A DNA stretch of 51,490 nt from Candidatus Dormiibacterota bacterium (GTDB lineage Bacteria; Chloroflexota; Dormibacteria; Dormibacterales; Dormibacteraceae). Shown in pieces: positions 31,277 to 39,213 of this stretch; positions within the stretch are counted from its first letter, which is position 1, and the number at the start of each line of letters is the position of its first letter. The stretch covers positions 1-51,490 of the forward strand of contig PLYZ01000085.1 in assembly GCA_003151935.1 (NCBI GenBank), given 5' to 3'. The notes below the pieces were generated by a model, which was not told where the DNA came from, did no database searches, and saw only the letters and a program-made list of their open reading frames with translations. Made by a program: the position numbers and the translations under genes.

Positions 31277-32047
31277 ATGTCCGACCGCCGGAGAGCCGGC
31301 CGTCTTGTCGTTCCGACCGAGCAGGCGCCGGCCGACAAGGCGCTGCTCGAGCGCGACTCGATCGAGGAGCTCAGCCACCACGCCGATCCCTGGCGCGTAC
31401 TCCGCATCCTCTCCGAATTCGTGGAGGGTTTCGACGCCCTGGGTGAGGTCGGTCCGGCGGTCACCGTGTTCGGGTCCGCGCGCTCCAAGCCCGATGACCC
31501 CTACTACAAGGATGGAATCCTCCTTGGCGCGGCGCTCGCCCGCCGGGGTTTCGCCGTCATCACAGGTGGCGGTCCCGGAATTATGGAAGCGGTCAACCGC
31601 GGGTGCCACGAAGCGGGCGGGCTATCGGTCGGCTGCAACATCGAGCTTCCTCAGGAGCAGTCGCTGAACAAGTACGTCGACCTGGGCGTCGAGTTCCGGT
31701 ACTTCTTCGTCCGCAAGAACATGTTCGTCAAGTACGCGCGCGGCTTCGTCATCTTCCCGGGCGGGATCGGTACGCTGGACGAGCTGTTCGAGTCGCTGAC
31801 CCTGGCCCAGACCGGGAAGATCGAGCACTTCCCGATCGTGCTCTACGGCACGAGCTACTGGAAGGGTCTGCTGGACTGGCTCAAGGACGTCGTCCTGAGC
31901 GCGGGCGCGATTGCGGCGGACGATCTCAAGCTATTGAGCTTCACCGATGACCCGGAGGAAGCGGCCGAGATGGCCACACGGCCCCTGCCGGTCAAGGTCC
32001 AGGAGCCGCGCGAGCAGACCGGAGAACCCGAGGTGGACGCGCGATAG
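31277..32047 (+). CDS. LOG-family nucleotide 5'-monophosphate nucleosidase (TIGR00730)
   Basis: Rossmann-fold protein of the LOG/YgdH lineage; members hydrolyse cytokinin riboside monophosphates or purine/pyrimidine nucleotides. Visible motifs are VTVFGSARSKPDDPYY, GGGPGIMEAVNRGCHEAGG and FVIFPGGIGTLDELFE, the PGGxGTxxE signature. 256 residues, longer than the minimal LOG domain through N- and C-terminal extensions, as in the YgdH-like group. Its TAG stop overlaps the proposed ATA start of the phospholipase D-like gene. Confidence 0.9.
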   Translation: MSDRRRAGRLVVPTEQAPADKALLERDSIEELSHHADPWRVLRILSEFVEGFDALGEVGPAVTVFGSARSKPDDPYYKDGILLGAALARRGFAVITGGGPGIMEAVNRGCHEAGGLSVGCNIELPQEQSLNKYVDLGVEFRYFFVRKNMFVKYARGFVIFPGGIGTLDELFESLTLAQTGKIEHFPIVLYGTSYWKGLLDWLKDVVLSAGAIAADDLKLLSFTDDPEEAAEMATRPLPVKVQEPREQTGEPEVDAR

Positions 32048-33129
32048 CCACCACCAACCCTCTCGAGCTGTTCTTCCTCAACGACGGCGGCCAGACCGCC
32101 GACGTCGTCGCGCAGCGGGTCGCTTCGTTCCTCGATGGCGCGACCAAGACGCTGGACCTCGCCCTGTACGACCTGCGCCTGGAGGCTGGTCCGTCGGACA
32201 CGCTGTTCGGCTCTTTCGACGCGGCGCTGAAGCGCGGCGTGGCTGTCCGTCTCCTCTTCAACCAGGACCACGCCCAGGCGATCCCAGTCCCGCCACCGCC
32301 GGACATCGACTGGGCGTTCATCGACCGGCTGAAGGCGATCGGCGTCCAGATCAAGCCTGTGTCCGGCGTTCCCGACCTGATGCACCACAAGTACGTGGTG
32401 CGCGACGTCGGTACGCCGGCTGCGGCGCTGCTGACCGGCTCGACGAACTGGACCAACGATTCGTGGAATCGTGAGGAGAACGTCATGGTGACGCTCGCCT
32501 CCGCGGAGATCGCCTCGGATTACCGTGCCGACTTCGAAGAGCTCTGGCAGAAGCCGGTGGTCGCCGCGTCGGGCCGCGTCTCGGTGGGCTGGACGGCGCT
32601 GGCCGACGGCACGGAGCTCCGGCCGTACTTCTGTCCTGGGGGCGCCATGAAGCTGGTCCACGCGATGGCAAAGTCCATCGCCTCCGCGCAAAAGCGCATC
32701 CGCATCTGCTCGCCGGTGATCACATCTGGCCCCATCCTGGGTACTCTCGCCGAGGTCTGCGAGCATCCCGGCATCGACATCGCCGGTGTGTACGATGCGA
32801 CGCAGATGGACGAGGTGAAGCACCAGTGGGCATCGCAGGCCACCGCCTCCTGGAAGATCACTGCGTTCAACACGGTCGTGGCCGCTGTCAAGTTCGGCGC
32901 CAAGCGCTCAACGCCCTACGCCAAGGGCACGGTGCACGACTTCATGCACGCGAAGATCCTGGTCGCGGACGACTACGTCTACACGGGGAGCTTCAACCTT
33001 TCGCACAGTGGTGAGATGAACGCCGAGAACGTGATCCAGCTCCACAGCCCCGCGGTGGCGGCGATGTGCGCCGCGTACATCGACCGCGTGGCCGCCCGCT
33101 ATGGCGGCGCTCCTCTCCCGGTGGCCTAG
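32044..33129 (+). CDS. Phospholipase D-like protein, non-canonical start
   Basis: Two-HKD-motif PLD superfamily protein. Counting from 32044, motif 1 is H114-x-K116-x4-D121 in MHHKYVVRDV with GSTNWT, and motif 2 is H302-x-K304-x4-D309 in MHAKILVADDYVYTGSFNLS. The superfamily includes phospholipases, nucleases and cardiolipin synthases; without membrane helices, a nuclease or soluble hydrolase is possible. The first ATG/GTG/TTG in frame is GTG at 32239, well inside the first PLD domain (after LFFLNDGGQTADVV and LDLALYDLRLE). The open frame reaches the end of the LOG gene. ATA at 32044 (ATAG overlap, GAGGTGG upstream) or CTG at 32068 are the only plausible starts. 361 residues from the ATA. Confidence 0.8.
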   Translation: MATTNPLELFFLNDGGQTADVVAQRVASFLDGATKTLDLALYDLRLEAGPSDTLFGSFDAALKRGVAVRLLFNQDHAQAIPVPPPPDIDWAFIDRLKAIGVQIKPVSGVPDLMHHKYVVRDVGTPAAALLTGSTNWTNDSWNREENVMVTLASAEIASDYRADFEELWQKPVVAASGRVSVGWTALADGTELRPYFCPGGAMKLVHAMAKSIASAQKRIRICSPVITSGPILGTLAEVCEHPGIDIAGVYDATQMDEVKHQWASQATASWKITAFNTVVAAVKFGAKRSTPYAKGTVHDFMHAKILVADDYVYTGSFNLSHSGEMNAENVIQLHSPAVAAMCAAYIDRVAARYGGAPLPVA

Positions 33130-34521
33130 CTGCCGAGCCCTCGGGTCTTAGGGCTTGTGGCCGCAGCGGTGGCCATCGGGGCCATGGTGCTTGTTCTGGT
33201 GCTGCCACGCCTGCAGCCGTCGACCGGGACGCTGCTGGTGGCGGTGGCCGGGCGGACGGACGGCTCGCTGCCGAAGTCGCCCCTGATGATCCACGGCGGC
33301 GGCCAGTGGGTCGCGCTGGGCGATGTCTCAGGTGCGGCGCCCGCGGCTCCGGCCGAGCACGAGGTCACGACGGTCACCATTCCGGCGGGCGGCTACGACT
33401 GGGTGCGGCTGGGGGGCGACATCCAGAGGGTGCCGATCACGATCACGGCCGGCCAGGTCGAGCCCCTCTTGCTCGGGATAGAGTCCGGCCACCTCATCGC
33501 AGGGGCCGCATACGCCGGAAACGACGAGGTCAACCTTGGGCTCGGCGAGCTGGGGGGCAAGTTCGTGGCCATGCCCAACTACGAGCTCGTGGACCAGTCG
33601 GGGCAGCCCTTCAACCCCGTGACGACCGCCGGGAACGACCTCGTGATCGCCGCATTCCACACGACATGTCACGAGACCTGCCCGCTTTACACAGCGCTTT
33701 TCTTTCAACTCGAGCAGCACCTGCCGCCCGGGGTGACCCTGGCCGAGATCACGACCGACCCCGGCACGGACACCCCGTCCGCGCTCACCGACTATGCGCA
33801 CAGCATCGGCGCGCCATGGACGTTCGCGACCGGCAGCGCAGGCGCCCTCACGTCGTTCTGGAAACCGTTCGGGGTTCAGCTCGCGACCGGGGACGTCCAC
33901 ATCTCGACCCTCGCCCTCGTGGACCGGCACGGCTACGTGCGCCTGGTATACCGCGGAGTTCCCGACATCGGCGGCGGAATGCCGCCGTCCTTGATCTCAG
34001 GATTGAGCGTGCAGGGGCTCCACGATCTCGCTTCTGGTGGCGACGGCTGGGGCGCGCCGGACGTGCTCCAGTCGCTGGTCACGATCGCCGGTCCGCAGCC
34101 GGCATCGCCGGCCGCCGGGGGGACCGCTCCCGCGTTCGCATTGACCGGAACAGACGGGCGCCAGGTCACACTGGCAAGCCTTGCCGGTAAGCCCGCGGTG
34201 ATCAACTTCTGGGCCAGCTACTGCCCGCCGTGCCGGGCCGAGATGCCGTTGCTGCAGAGGCGCGTGGGGCAGCAGTCAGGCGCGCAACTCGTCCTGGTCG
34301 ATGAGGGCGACAGCAGCCAGGCCGCCCGAGATTTCCTCGGCTCGCTCGGAATCAAGCAGGCGGCGCTGCTGGACGCGGACCTCGGCGTGGGGCACGCATA
34401 CGGTGCGATCGCCCTGCCCACGACGGTTTTCGTGCACGCCGACGGCACCATAGCCGCACGCCACATCGGCCAGCTCGACGATGGCGTGCTCACAGCCCAG
34501 CTCGCGACTCTGGGAAACTAG
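33130..34521 (+). CDS. SCO1/SenC-TlpA fusion, cytochrome oxidase copper assembly
   Basis: Membrane-anchored protein joining two thioredoxin folds. An N-terminal helix (VAAAVAIGAMVLVLVL) anchors it. An unassigned beta-rich region follows. Numbered from GTG 33157, the SCO1/SenC domain has copper ligands CHETCP at 171-176 and the partner His in DVHISTLALVD. The C-terminal TlpA/ResA-like domain has FALTGTDGRQVTLASL and the active site CPPC at 356-359. Such proteins load copper into, or reduce, the CuA site of cytochrome c oxidase; ctaA and ctaB follow directly. GTG 33157 lies inside the hydrophobic segment. CTG at 33130, touching the PLD stop, would supply MPSPRVLGL with a positive N-terminal residue and is my preferred, tentative start. 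Confidence 0.85.
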   Translation: MPSPRVLGLVAAAVAIGAMVLVLVLPRLQPSTGTLLVAVAGRTDGSLPKSPLMIHGGGQWVALGDVSGAAPAAPAEHEVTTVTIPAGGYDWVRLGGDIQRVPITITAGQVEPLLLGIESGHLIAGAAYAGNDEVNLGLGELGGKFVAMPNYELVDQSGQPFNPVTTAGNDLVIAAFHTTCHETCPLYTALFFQLEQHLPPGVTLAEITTDPGTDTPSALTDYAHSIGAPWTFATGSAGALTSFWKPFGVQLATGDVHISTLALVDRHGYVRLVYRGVPDIGGGMPPSLISGLSVQGLHDLASGGDGWGAPDVLQSLVTIAGPQPASPAAGGTAPAFALTGTDGRQVTLASLAGKPAVINFWASYCPPCRAEMPLLQRRVGQQSGAQLVLVDEGDSSQAARDFLGSLGIKQAALLDADLGVGHAYGAIALPTTVFVHADGTIAARHIGQLDDGVLTAQLATLGN

Positions 34522-34528
34522 GTCGCGC

Positions 34529-35440
34529 ATGACCGGCGTCACGCTGTTCCGCCGCCTCGCTGTCGTGACCGCGATCTTCGCCTACTTGCAGATCGCGCTC
34601 GGCGGCGTCGTTCGCGTGTCCGGCTCCGGGCTTGGTTGTCCCGACTGGCCTCTGTGTCATGGCCGGCCTTATCCGCCCGCGGACGTGCATTCGATCATCG
34701 AGTACTCGCACCGCGCGGCCGGCAGCGTGACCGGTGTGCTGATCATCGCGACGGTAGTCCTCGCATGGATCGTCTGGCGCACACGCCGCCCGGTCGTGGC
34801 GTGGCTTGCGACCGCGTCGCTGATCGGTGTTGTGGGGGAGGGGCTGCTCGGAGCTGGGGTGGTCGCGACCGAGCTCGCGTCCTGGCTCGTGCTCATCCAT
34901 CTCGGCCTAGCGATGATCATCCTCGGCTTCCTGGTCGCGGCGGTGGCGATGTCGATGGCGCCGGGGCCTGGCGTTTCCGATCCCCGCTTCCGTTGGCTGG
35001 CCGCGATCGCCGTGGGCGCGACGTACCTGCTCCTGCTGACCGGATCGACCGTGGTGGCGAGCGGCGCCGACACAGCCTGCCACTCGTGGCCCCTGTGCGG
35101 TTCGGGCTTCACGTTTGACTTCACCGGCTTCAACGCGTTCACGATGCTGCATCGAGGCTCGGTGCTGGTCGTCGGAGCGCTCCTCGTGTTCGTCCTGCTG
35201 CGCGCGGCCAGGCTCCCTGGCCTGAGGGCTGCGTCGATCGGGACGCTCACGGTTTTCGTTTTGCAGGTCGCCGTGGGCGCCGGCGCCGCCGTGACGGACG
35301 GGGAGCTCTTCAACGGCCTTCACGTCGCGCTGGCCACGCTGGTCTGGGCGGGCGTGCTGACGACGGCGGTGCTCACACTGCCGCGTGTGGATCATGACGT
35401 CCAGCCTTCGCGCATGGTCGCGGAGAAGGGATCCGCATGA
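34529..35440 (+). CDS. ctaA: Heme A synthase (CtaA/Cox15)
   Basis: Membrane enzyme converting heme O to heme A for cytochrome oxidase. VVRVSGSGLGCPDWPLCHGR is the hallmark of the first extracellular loop. IIEYSHRAAGSV carries the first heme-ligand His; a second half repeats the fold with GADTACHSWPLCGSG, a loop Cys pair, and MLHRGSVLVVGALL. Eight hydrophobic segments in 303 residues. The ATG at 34529 is preferred to the upstream GTG/TTG inside the SCO gene because family members begin with a short tail before LFRRLAVVTAIFAYLQIALGG. The end overlaps ctaB by 4 bases (ATGA). Confidence 0.95.
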   Translation: MTGVTLFRRLAVVTAIFAYLQIALGGVVRVSGSGLGCPDWPLCHGRPYPPADVHSIIEYSHRAAGSVTGVLIIATVVLAWIVWRTRRPVVAWLATASLIGVVGEGLLGAGVVATELASWLVLIHLGLAMIILGFLVAAVAMSMAPGPGVSDPRFRWLAAIAVGATYLLLLTGSTVVASGADTACHSWPLCGSGFTFDFTGFNAFTMLHRGSVLVVGALLVFVLLRAARLPGLRAASIGTLTVFVLQVAVGAGAAVTDGELFNGLHVALATLVWAGVLTTAVLTLPRVDHDVQPSRMVAEKGSA

Positions 35441-36327
35441 GCGCGGTGACCACTCTGGCGGCGCGCAGCGCTACGAGCGTCGCGCGCGACTACCTCAGCC
35501 TGCTCAAGCTGCGCATCGTCGCGCTGCTGGACGCGACCGCGGTCGGCGTGATGATCCCGGCGGCGCACGGCCATCCACGACTCGTCGCGGTGCTGGCCGT
35601 CCTGGTCGGGGGCACCCTGGCGGCGGGCGGCGCGCACGCCATCAACTGCTGGTTCGACCGCGACATCGACGCCGAGATGAGCCGGACCCGCCGGCGCCCC
35701 CTGCCCGCGGGTCGCATCCCGGCTTGGCACGCGCTTGCGATCGGGATCGGGCTCAACGTCCTTGCCTTCGCGGTCCTCTGGGGGGACGCCAACCTGCTGG
35801 CGGCCGGCCTCGCCCTCGCGGGCACGCTCATCTATGTCTTCGTCTACACGGTCTGGCTGAAGCGCTCCACGCCGCAGAACATCGTCATCGGCGGTGCGGC
35901 CGGCGCTGTCCCGCCGCTGGTCGGGTGGGCTGCCGCCACAGGCCACCTGGACGTCACCGCGCTGGCCCTTTTCGGAGTGATCTTCTTCTGGACCCCGCCG
36001 CATTTCTGGGCCCTCGCGCAGATGATCAAGACGGACTACGCTCGGGCGCGCGTCCCGATGCTTCCGGCCATCGGTGGCGAGCGCTCGGCGAAGCGCCAGA
36101 GCATCGTGTACGCGGTGCTCACCACGGCGGTCAGCGTCGTCCCGTTCTTCACGGGGTCAGCCGGCGCGATCTACCTCGCCGGAGCAGTCGTGCTGGGTGT
36201 CGGGCTGGTCGGCCTCACGGTCCTGGACTTACATGGGCGCCGGTGGACGAGGCGCGTCTTCACGTATTCGCTCGCCTACGTGGCGCTGCTTTTCATGCTC
36301 TTTGCTGTCTCCCCGTTCTTGCCCTAG
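35437..36327 (+). CDS. ctaB: Protoheme IX farnesyltransferase (heme O synthase)
   Basis: UbiA-family prenyltransferase that converts heme B to heme O. LKLRIVALLDATAVG begins the protein. The first Asp-rich motif is NCWFDRDIDAEMSRTRRRPLP in extended form, the second is in TDYARARVPMLP, and TPPHFWALAQMIK is typical of CtaB rather than other UbiA proteins. Nine hydrophobic segments in 296 residues. The start overlaps ctaA (ATGA), so heme O and heme A synthesis are coupled. No ctaC/D/E oxidase subunit genes are in the window. Confidence 0.96.
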   Translation: MSAVTTLAARSATSVARDYLSLLKLRIVALLDATAVGVMIPAAHGHPRLVAVLAVLVGGTLAAGGAHAINCWFDRDIDAEMSRTRRRPLPAGRIPAWHALAIGIGLNVLAFAVLWGDANLLAAGLALAGTLIYVFVYTVWLKRSTPQNIVIGGAAGAVPPLVGWAAATGHLDVTALALFGVIFFWTPPHFWALAQMIKTDYARARVPMLPAIGGERSAKRQSIVYAVLTTAVSVVPFFTGSAGAIYLAGAVVLGVGLVGLTVLDLHGRRWTRRVFTYSLAYVALLFMLFAVSPFLP

Positions 36328-36333
36328 GCCGTC

Positions 36334-36990
36334 ATGGAGATAGTCCGCCTGCACCTGGCGAAGATCGGCGGACTCAACAACATCCCGGTGCACGGCTTCG
36401 TGATCAAGCATCCAACCGAGGGCGCGATCCTGGTGGACACCGGAGTGGGCTGGCCGACTGAGCTGGTCCAGGAGTGGAAAGTCGTCAACCGCCACGCCGC
36501 CGACGCGCTGGCTGAGCACGACCTCAGCCCGGCCGACGTGCGCATCGTGATCAACAGCCACCTTCATTTCGACCACTGCGGGCAGAACGCCGTGTTCAAG
36601 CACGCGCCGTTCTACATTCAGCGTGCGGAGCTGGACCGTGCACGACGCGCCGAGACTGTCACATCTCAGTGGTTCGATTTCGTGGGCGCGCGCTTCGAGC
36701 TTCTTGACGGCGACGCACAGATCGCCGATGGCGTGCGCGTTGTGGCCACCCCAGGCCACACTGTCGGTCATCAGAGCGTCATCGTCGACACCCCAGACGG
36801 CGGGGCGGTGCTGATCGGAGACGCCGCGTATACGTCGGAGATCTATCGCCAGGTCGATGACGCCGACCTGGCTACCTGGAATGGGCAGTACGAGGATCGG
36901 GACGCGTGGTCGAAATCGCTGCATATGCTCCACGGCATGCATCCACATGAAGTCCATTTCTGCCATGACACGCACGTGGTTTCCACATGA
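36334..36990 (+). CDS. Metallo-beta-lactamase-fold hydrolase (lactonase-like)
   Basis: MBL-fold enzyme of 218 residues. The zinc motif is INSHLHFDHCGQN (HxHxDH), further ligands are in VVATPGHTVGHQSVIV and IGDAAY, and the last His is in VHFCHDTHV. The N-terminal VHGFVIKHPTEGAILVDTGVGW places it near N-acyl-homoserine lactonases (AttM/AiiA-like). The rhodanese gene overlaps its stop by 4 bases, which could instead point to a persulfide-related role, though sequence is closer to lactonases. Substrate undetermined. Confidence 0.85.
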   Translation: MEIVRLHLAKIGGLNNIPVHGFVIKHPTEGAILVDTGVGWPTELVQEWKVVNRHAADALAEHDLSPADVRIVINSHLHFDHCGQNAVFKHAPFYIQRAELDRARRAETVTSQWFDFVGARFELLDGDAQIADGVRVVATPGHTVGHQSVIVDTPDGGAVLIGDAAYTSEIYRQVDDADLATWNGQYEDRDAWSKSLHMLHGMHPHEVHFCHDTHVVST

Positions 36991-37805
36991 GCTTCGGGCC
37001 GCTCGTCAGCGCCGACTGGCTTCGGGATCACATCGGCGATCCCGACGTGACGGTGATCGACTTTCGCTGGTATCTCATCGATCGTAGCGGCCGCGACGAG
37101 TACCTGCGCGGACACATCCCGGGCGCCATGTTCGTCGACCTGGAATCGGTGACAGGCGGCAAAGGTGGCGGCCGGCATCCGCTGCCGGCGGCGTGGCAGG
37201 TGCAGGACGAGATGCAGAAGGCGGGAGTGGACGACGGCACAAAAGTGATCGCCTACGACGACGCGGGCGGATCGGTCGCCGCGCGGCTGTGGTTCCTGCT
37301 CGACTGGTTCGGCCACGGCGCGCAGGCGGTGCTCGACGGCGGGCTCCAGGCCTGGGGAGAGCCGCTCGAGACGCGAATACCTTCCGTCACCCGCGGCGCG
37401 TTTCGCTCCAAGCCCCCGGACCGCACGCGAATCCTGGACTACGAGGCCGTGCGCGGGCTCGAGACTGGGCCGCTGCTCGACGCCCGCGCGGGGGAGCGAT
37501 ATCGCGGCGAGAAGGAGCCGGTCGACCCGAAGGCCGGCCACATTCCCGGGGCGCTCAGCGCGCCGTGGATGGAGAACCTGGGTCCCGACGGACGCTTCAA
37601 ACCACCCGATGAGCTGCGCGACCGCTTCTCCTCTCTGGGGGCGGACGATGGCGCGGTGTTGTACTGCGGATCCGGGGTCAACGCGTGCCACGACCTGCTC
37701 GCGATGGAAATAGCCGGATTGCCCAAGGGCCGCCTCTACGCGGGATCGTGGAGCGACTGGTCCAATCGCGATGCGCCGGTGGCCACCGGCAAAGAACCTC
37801 GTTAA
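36987..37805 (+). CDS. sseA: Thiosulfate/3-mercaptopyruvate sulfurtransferase
   Basis: Two-domain rhodanese of 272 residues. The inactive N-terminal domain has VIDFRWYLIDRSGRDEYLRGHIPGAMFVDLE split across the usual CH2A/B motifs. The C-terminal domain holds the catalytic Cys227 in YCGSGVNACHDLLA. The active loop CGSGVNA resembles CGSGVTA of 3-mercaptopyruvate sulfurtransferases more than the CRKGVTA of thiosulfate rhodaneses. The ATG overlaps the MBL gene by 4 bases. A palindromic repeat begins 4 bases after its stop. Confidence 0.88.
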   Translation: MSFGPLVSADWLRDHIGDPDVTVIDFRWYLIDRSGRDEYLRGHIPGAMFVDLESVTGGKGGGRHPLPAAWQVQDEMQKAGVDDGTKVIAYDDAGGSVAARLWFLLDWFGHGAQAVLDGGLQAWGEPLETRIPSVTRGAFRSKPPDRTRILDYEAVRGLETGPLLDARAGERYRGEKEPVDPKAGHIPGALSAPWMENLGPDGRFKPPDELRDRFSSLGADDGAVLYCGSGVNACHDLLAMEIAGLPKGRLYAGSWSDWSNRDAPVATGKEPR

Positions 37806-37809
37806 GGAA

Positions 37810-37847
37810 CCCCACGAAGTCAGAGGCTTTGCCGTGACTTCGCGGGG
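37810..37847. repeat. Palindromic repeat element, copy 2
   Basis: Arms CCCCACGAAGTCA and TGACTTCGCGGGG with a 12-base loop. The arm carries a G where copy 1 has C, and the opposite arm carries the compensating C, so the stem is conserved. It lies between the rhodanese stop and the fabI promoter and could end the upstream transcript. Confidence 0.8.
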
Positions 37848-37858
37848 ACCCCTTGTTC

Positions 37859-37864
37859 TAGGAT
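37859..37864 (+). promoter_or_regulatory. -10 box of fabI, leaderless spacing
   Basis: TAGGAT followed by six bases (TTTGGC) and the GTG start of fabI, with no Shine-Dalgarno. Confidence 0.6.
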
Positions 37865-37870
37865 TTTGGC

Positions 37871-38659
37871 GTGATTCTAAAAGGCAAGAAAATCCTGATC
37901 GCGGGCATGTCGGACAGGCGCAGCATCGGCTACTCCATCGCGGTCGAGGCGCAAAAAGAGGGTGCGGAGCTGATCCTCACGAGTTTCGGCCGGATGATGA
38001 CCATCACCCAGATGACAGCGAAGAAGCTCGACCCGGTGCCGGAGGTTCTCGAGATGGACGTGCAGAAACCGGCTGACATCGCCGCCGCCGCGAAAGCAGT
38101 CGGGGAACGCTGGGACAGGTTGGATGGACTCGTGCACTCAGTCGCATACGCGCCGCCGGATGCGCTCGGGGGGAACTTCCTGAACACGCCGTGGGAAAGC
38201 GTTGCGATTGCGCTCCAGGTCAGCGCGTTTTCATTCAAAGAGCTGGCCGCTGGCTTTCTTCCTTTAATGAAGGATCACGGAGGTTCGCTCGTCACTCTGG
38301 ATTTCGACAACTCAACGCAGGCATGGCCCAAATACGACTGGATGGGCGTCTCCAAAGCTGCGCTCGAATCGGTGACGCGCTACCTCGCGCGGGACCTCGG
38401 TCGCTACAAGATTCGCGTCAACGCAGTCTGCGCCGGGCCGCTGGCGACGCTAGCCGCGAGCGGCATTCCGGGTTTCAAGGACTTCGAAGAGGTGTGGGAA
38501 AATCGCGCACCGCTCGGGTGGAGCCTGCAGGACAAATCGCCCGTCGGCCGCGCCGCGTGCGCCCTGCTCTCTGACTACCTGAGCATGACCACAGGCGAGC
38601 TCCTGCACGTCGATGGGGGCTACCACGCAATGGGGACGGAGCTGCCTCCCACAGACTAG
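37871..38659 (+). CDS. fabI: Enoyl-ACP reductase, InhA-like
   Basis: NADH-dependent reductase of the last step of fatty-acid elongation, a divergent SDR protein. N-terminal LKGKKILIAGMSDRRSIGYSIA is the FabI/InhA nucleotide-binding segment. LEMDVQKP and LVHSVAYAP follow, with the catalytic Tyr155 and Lys162 in YDWMGVSKAAL (Y-x6-K). VNAVCAGPLATLAASGIPG and APLGWSLQDKSPVGRAACALLSDYL match mycobacterial InhA closely in pattern. 262 residues. The GTG start has TAGGAT 6 bases upstream. A single-gene unit between the palindromic repeat and the RNase H-fold gene. Confidence 0.94.
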   Translation: MILKGKKILIAGMSDRRSIGYSIAVEAQKEGAELILTSFGRMMTITQMTAKKLDPVPEVLEMDVQKPADIAAAAKAVGERWDRLDGLVHSVAYAPPDALGGNFLNTPWESVAIALQVSAFSFKELAAGFLPLMKDHGGSLVTLDFDNSTQAWPKYDWMGVSKAALESVTRYLARDLGRYKIRVNAVCAGPLATLAASGIPGFKDFEEVWENRAPLGWSLQDKSPVGRAACALLSDYLSMTTGELLHVDGGYHAMGTELPPTD

Positions 38660-38696
38660 GGGGATTTCGATTGACCCTACATGTTGTGTCCGCGCC

Positions 38697-38725
38697 GGGA
38701 CAAGGGCCCAACATCATGCTAGGCT
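38697..38725 (+). promoter_or_regulatory. Probable promoter of the RNase H-fold gene
   Basis: GGGACA (38697-38702), 17 bases, then TAGGCT (38720-38725). The -10 hexamer is identical to that of the SOS-type promoter at 10292. AGGAGGG at 38742-38748 follows, 7 bases before the TTG start. Confidence 0.5.
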
Positions 38726-38755
38726 CTCTCAAATTCTCCTTAGGAGGGATGCAGT

Positions 38756-39169
38756 TTGCGGGAGTGCCTGGTGATCTACGTGGACGCCGCTCTCGACAAG
38801 AACGGCCGGGCCGGATGTGGCCTGGCCGTTTTCGTTAGGGGCCGCGCGGTGTATACGGAATCGTTCGGCTTTTCGCATCTCGGCGGGTCCGCTCAGCTCG
38901 AGGCGCACGTGTGCGCGGGCGCTCTCGATCTCGCCGCCGCGCGCTGGCCTTATCACCGCGTGATCGTGCGCACGGATTGCGCTCCCGTGGTGCGCAGTCG
39001 CATGCCGTCCAGCGACAGTTTTCGCATCGCAGTTCATGAAGTTCGCGAGCGCTGCAGGCGCGGTTGGCGCGTCGTTCGTTATGTGAACCGTAAAGCGAAT
39101 CCTGCACACGAACTGGCACGTGAAGGACTCAAGAGTCTGTCGAGACAACAGGTGCTCGCGGCCGCATAG
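38756..39169 (+). CDS. RNase H-fold protein (RVT_3-like)
   Basis: A 137-residue single-domain protein with an RNase HI-like order of acidic residues: VIYVDAALDKNGRAG (first Asp, with GxG turn), SAQLEAHVCAGALDLA (Glu, on the helix), VIVRTDCAPVV (second Asp) and late VNRKANPAHELAREGL, where plant-type RNase H-like proteins carry the final metal residue or His. It is more divergent than true RnhA, so activity on RNA/DNA hybrids is uncertain. The TTG start has a strong AGGAGGG 7 bases upstream; a nearby ATG is out of frame. The next gene encodes a very basic protein. Confidence 0.7.
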   Translation: MRECLVIYVDAALDKNGRAGCGLAVFVRGRAVYTESFGFSHLGGSAQLEAHVCAGALDLAAARWPYHRVIVRTDCAPVVRSRMPSSDSFRIAVHEVRERCRRGWRVVRYVNRKANPAHELAREGLKSLSRQQVLAAA

Positions 39170-39213
39170 ACTAGGGTCTTCCGGCCAGATACTTTGAGAC
39201 ACCAGGAGTCCAT

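Noticed and set aside
36334-37805. Persulfide dioxygenase-rhodanese pair (ETHE1/CstB-like)
   Set aside because: The MBL protein is closer in pattern to N-acyl-homoserine lactonases; the overlap with rhodanese alone is not enough.
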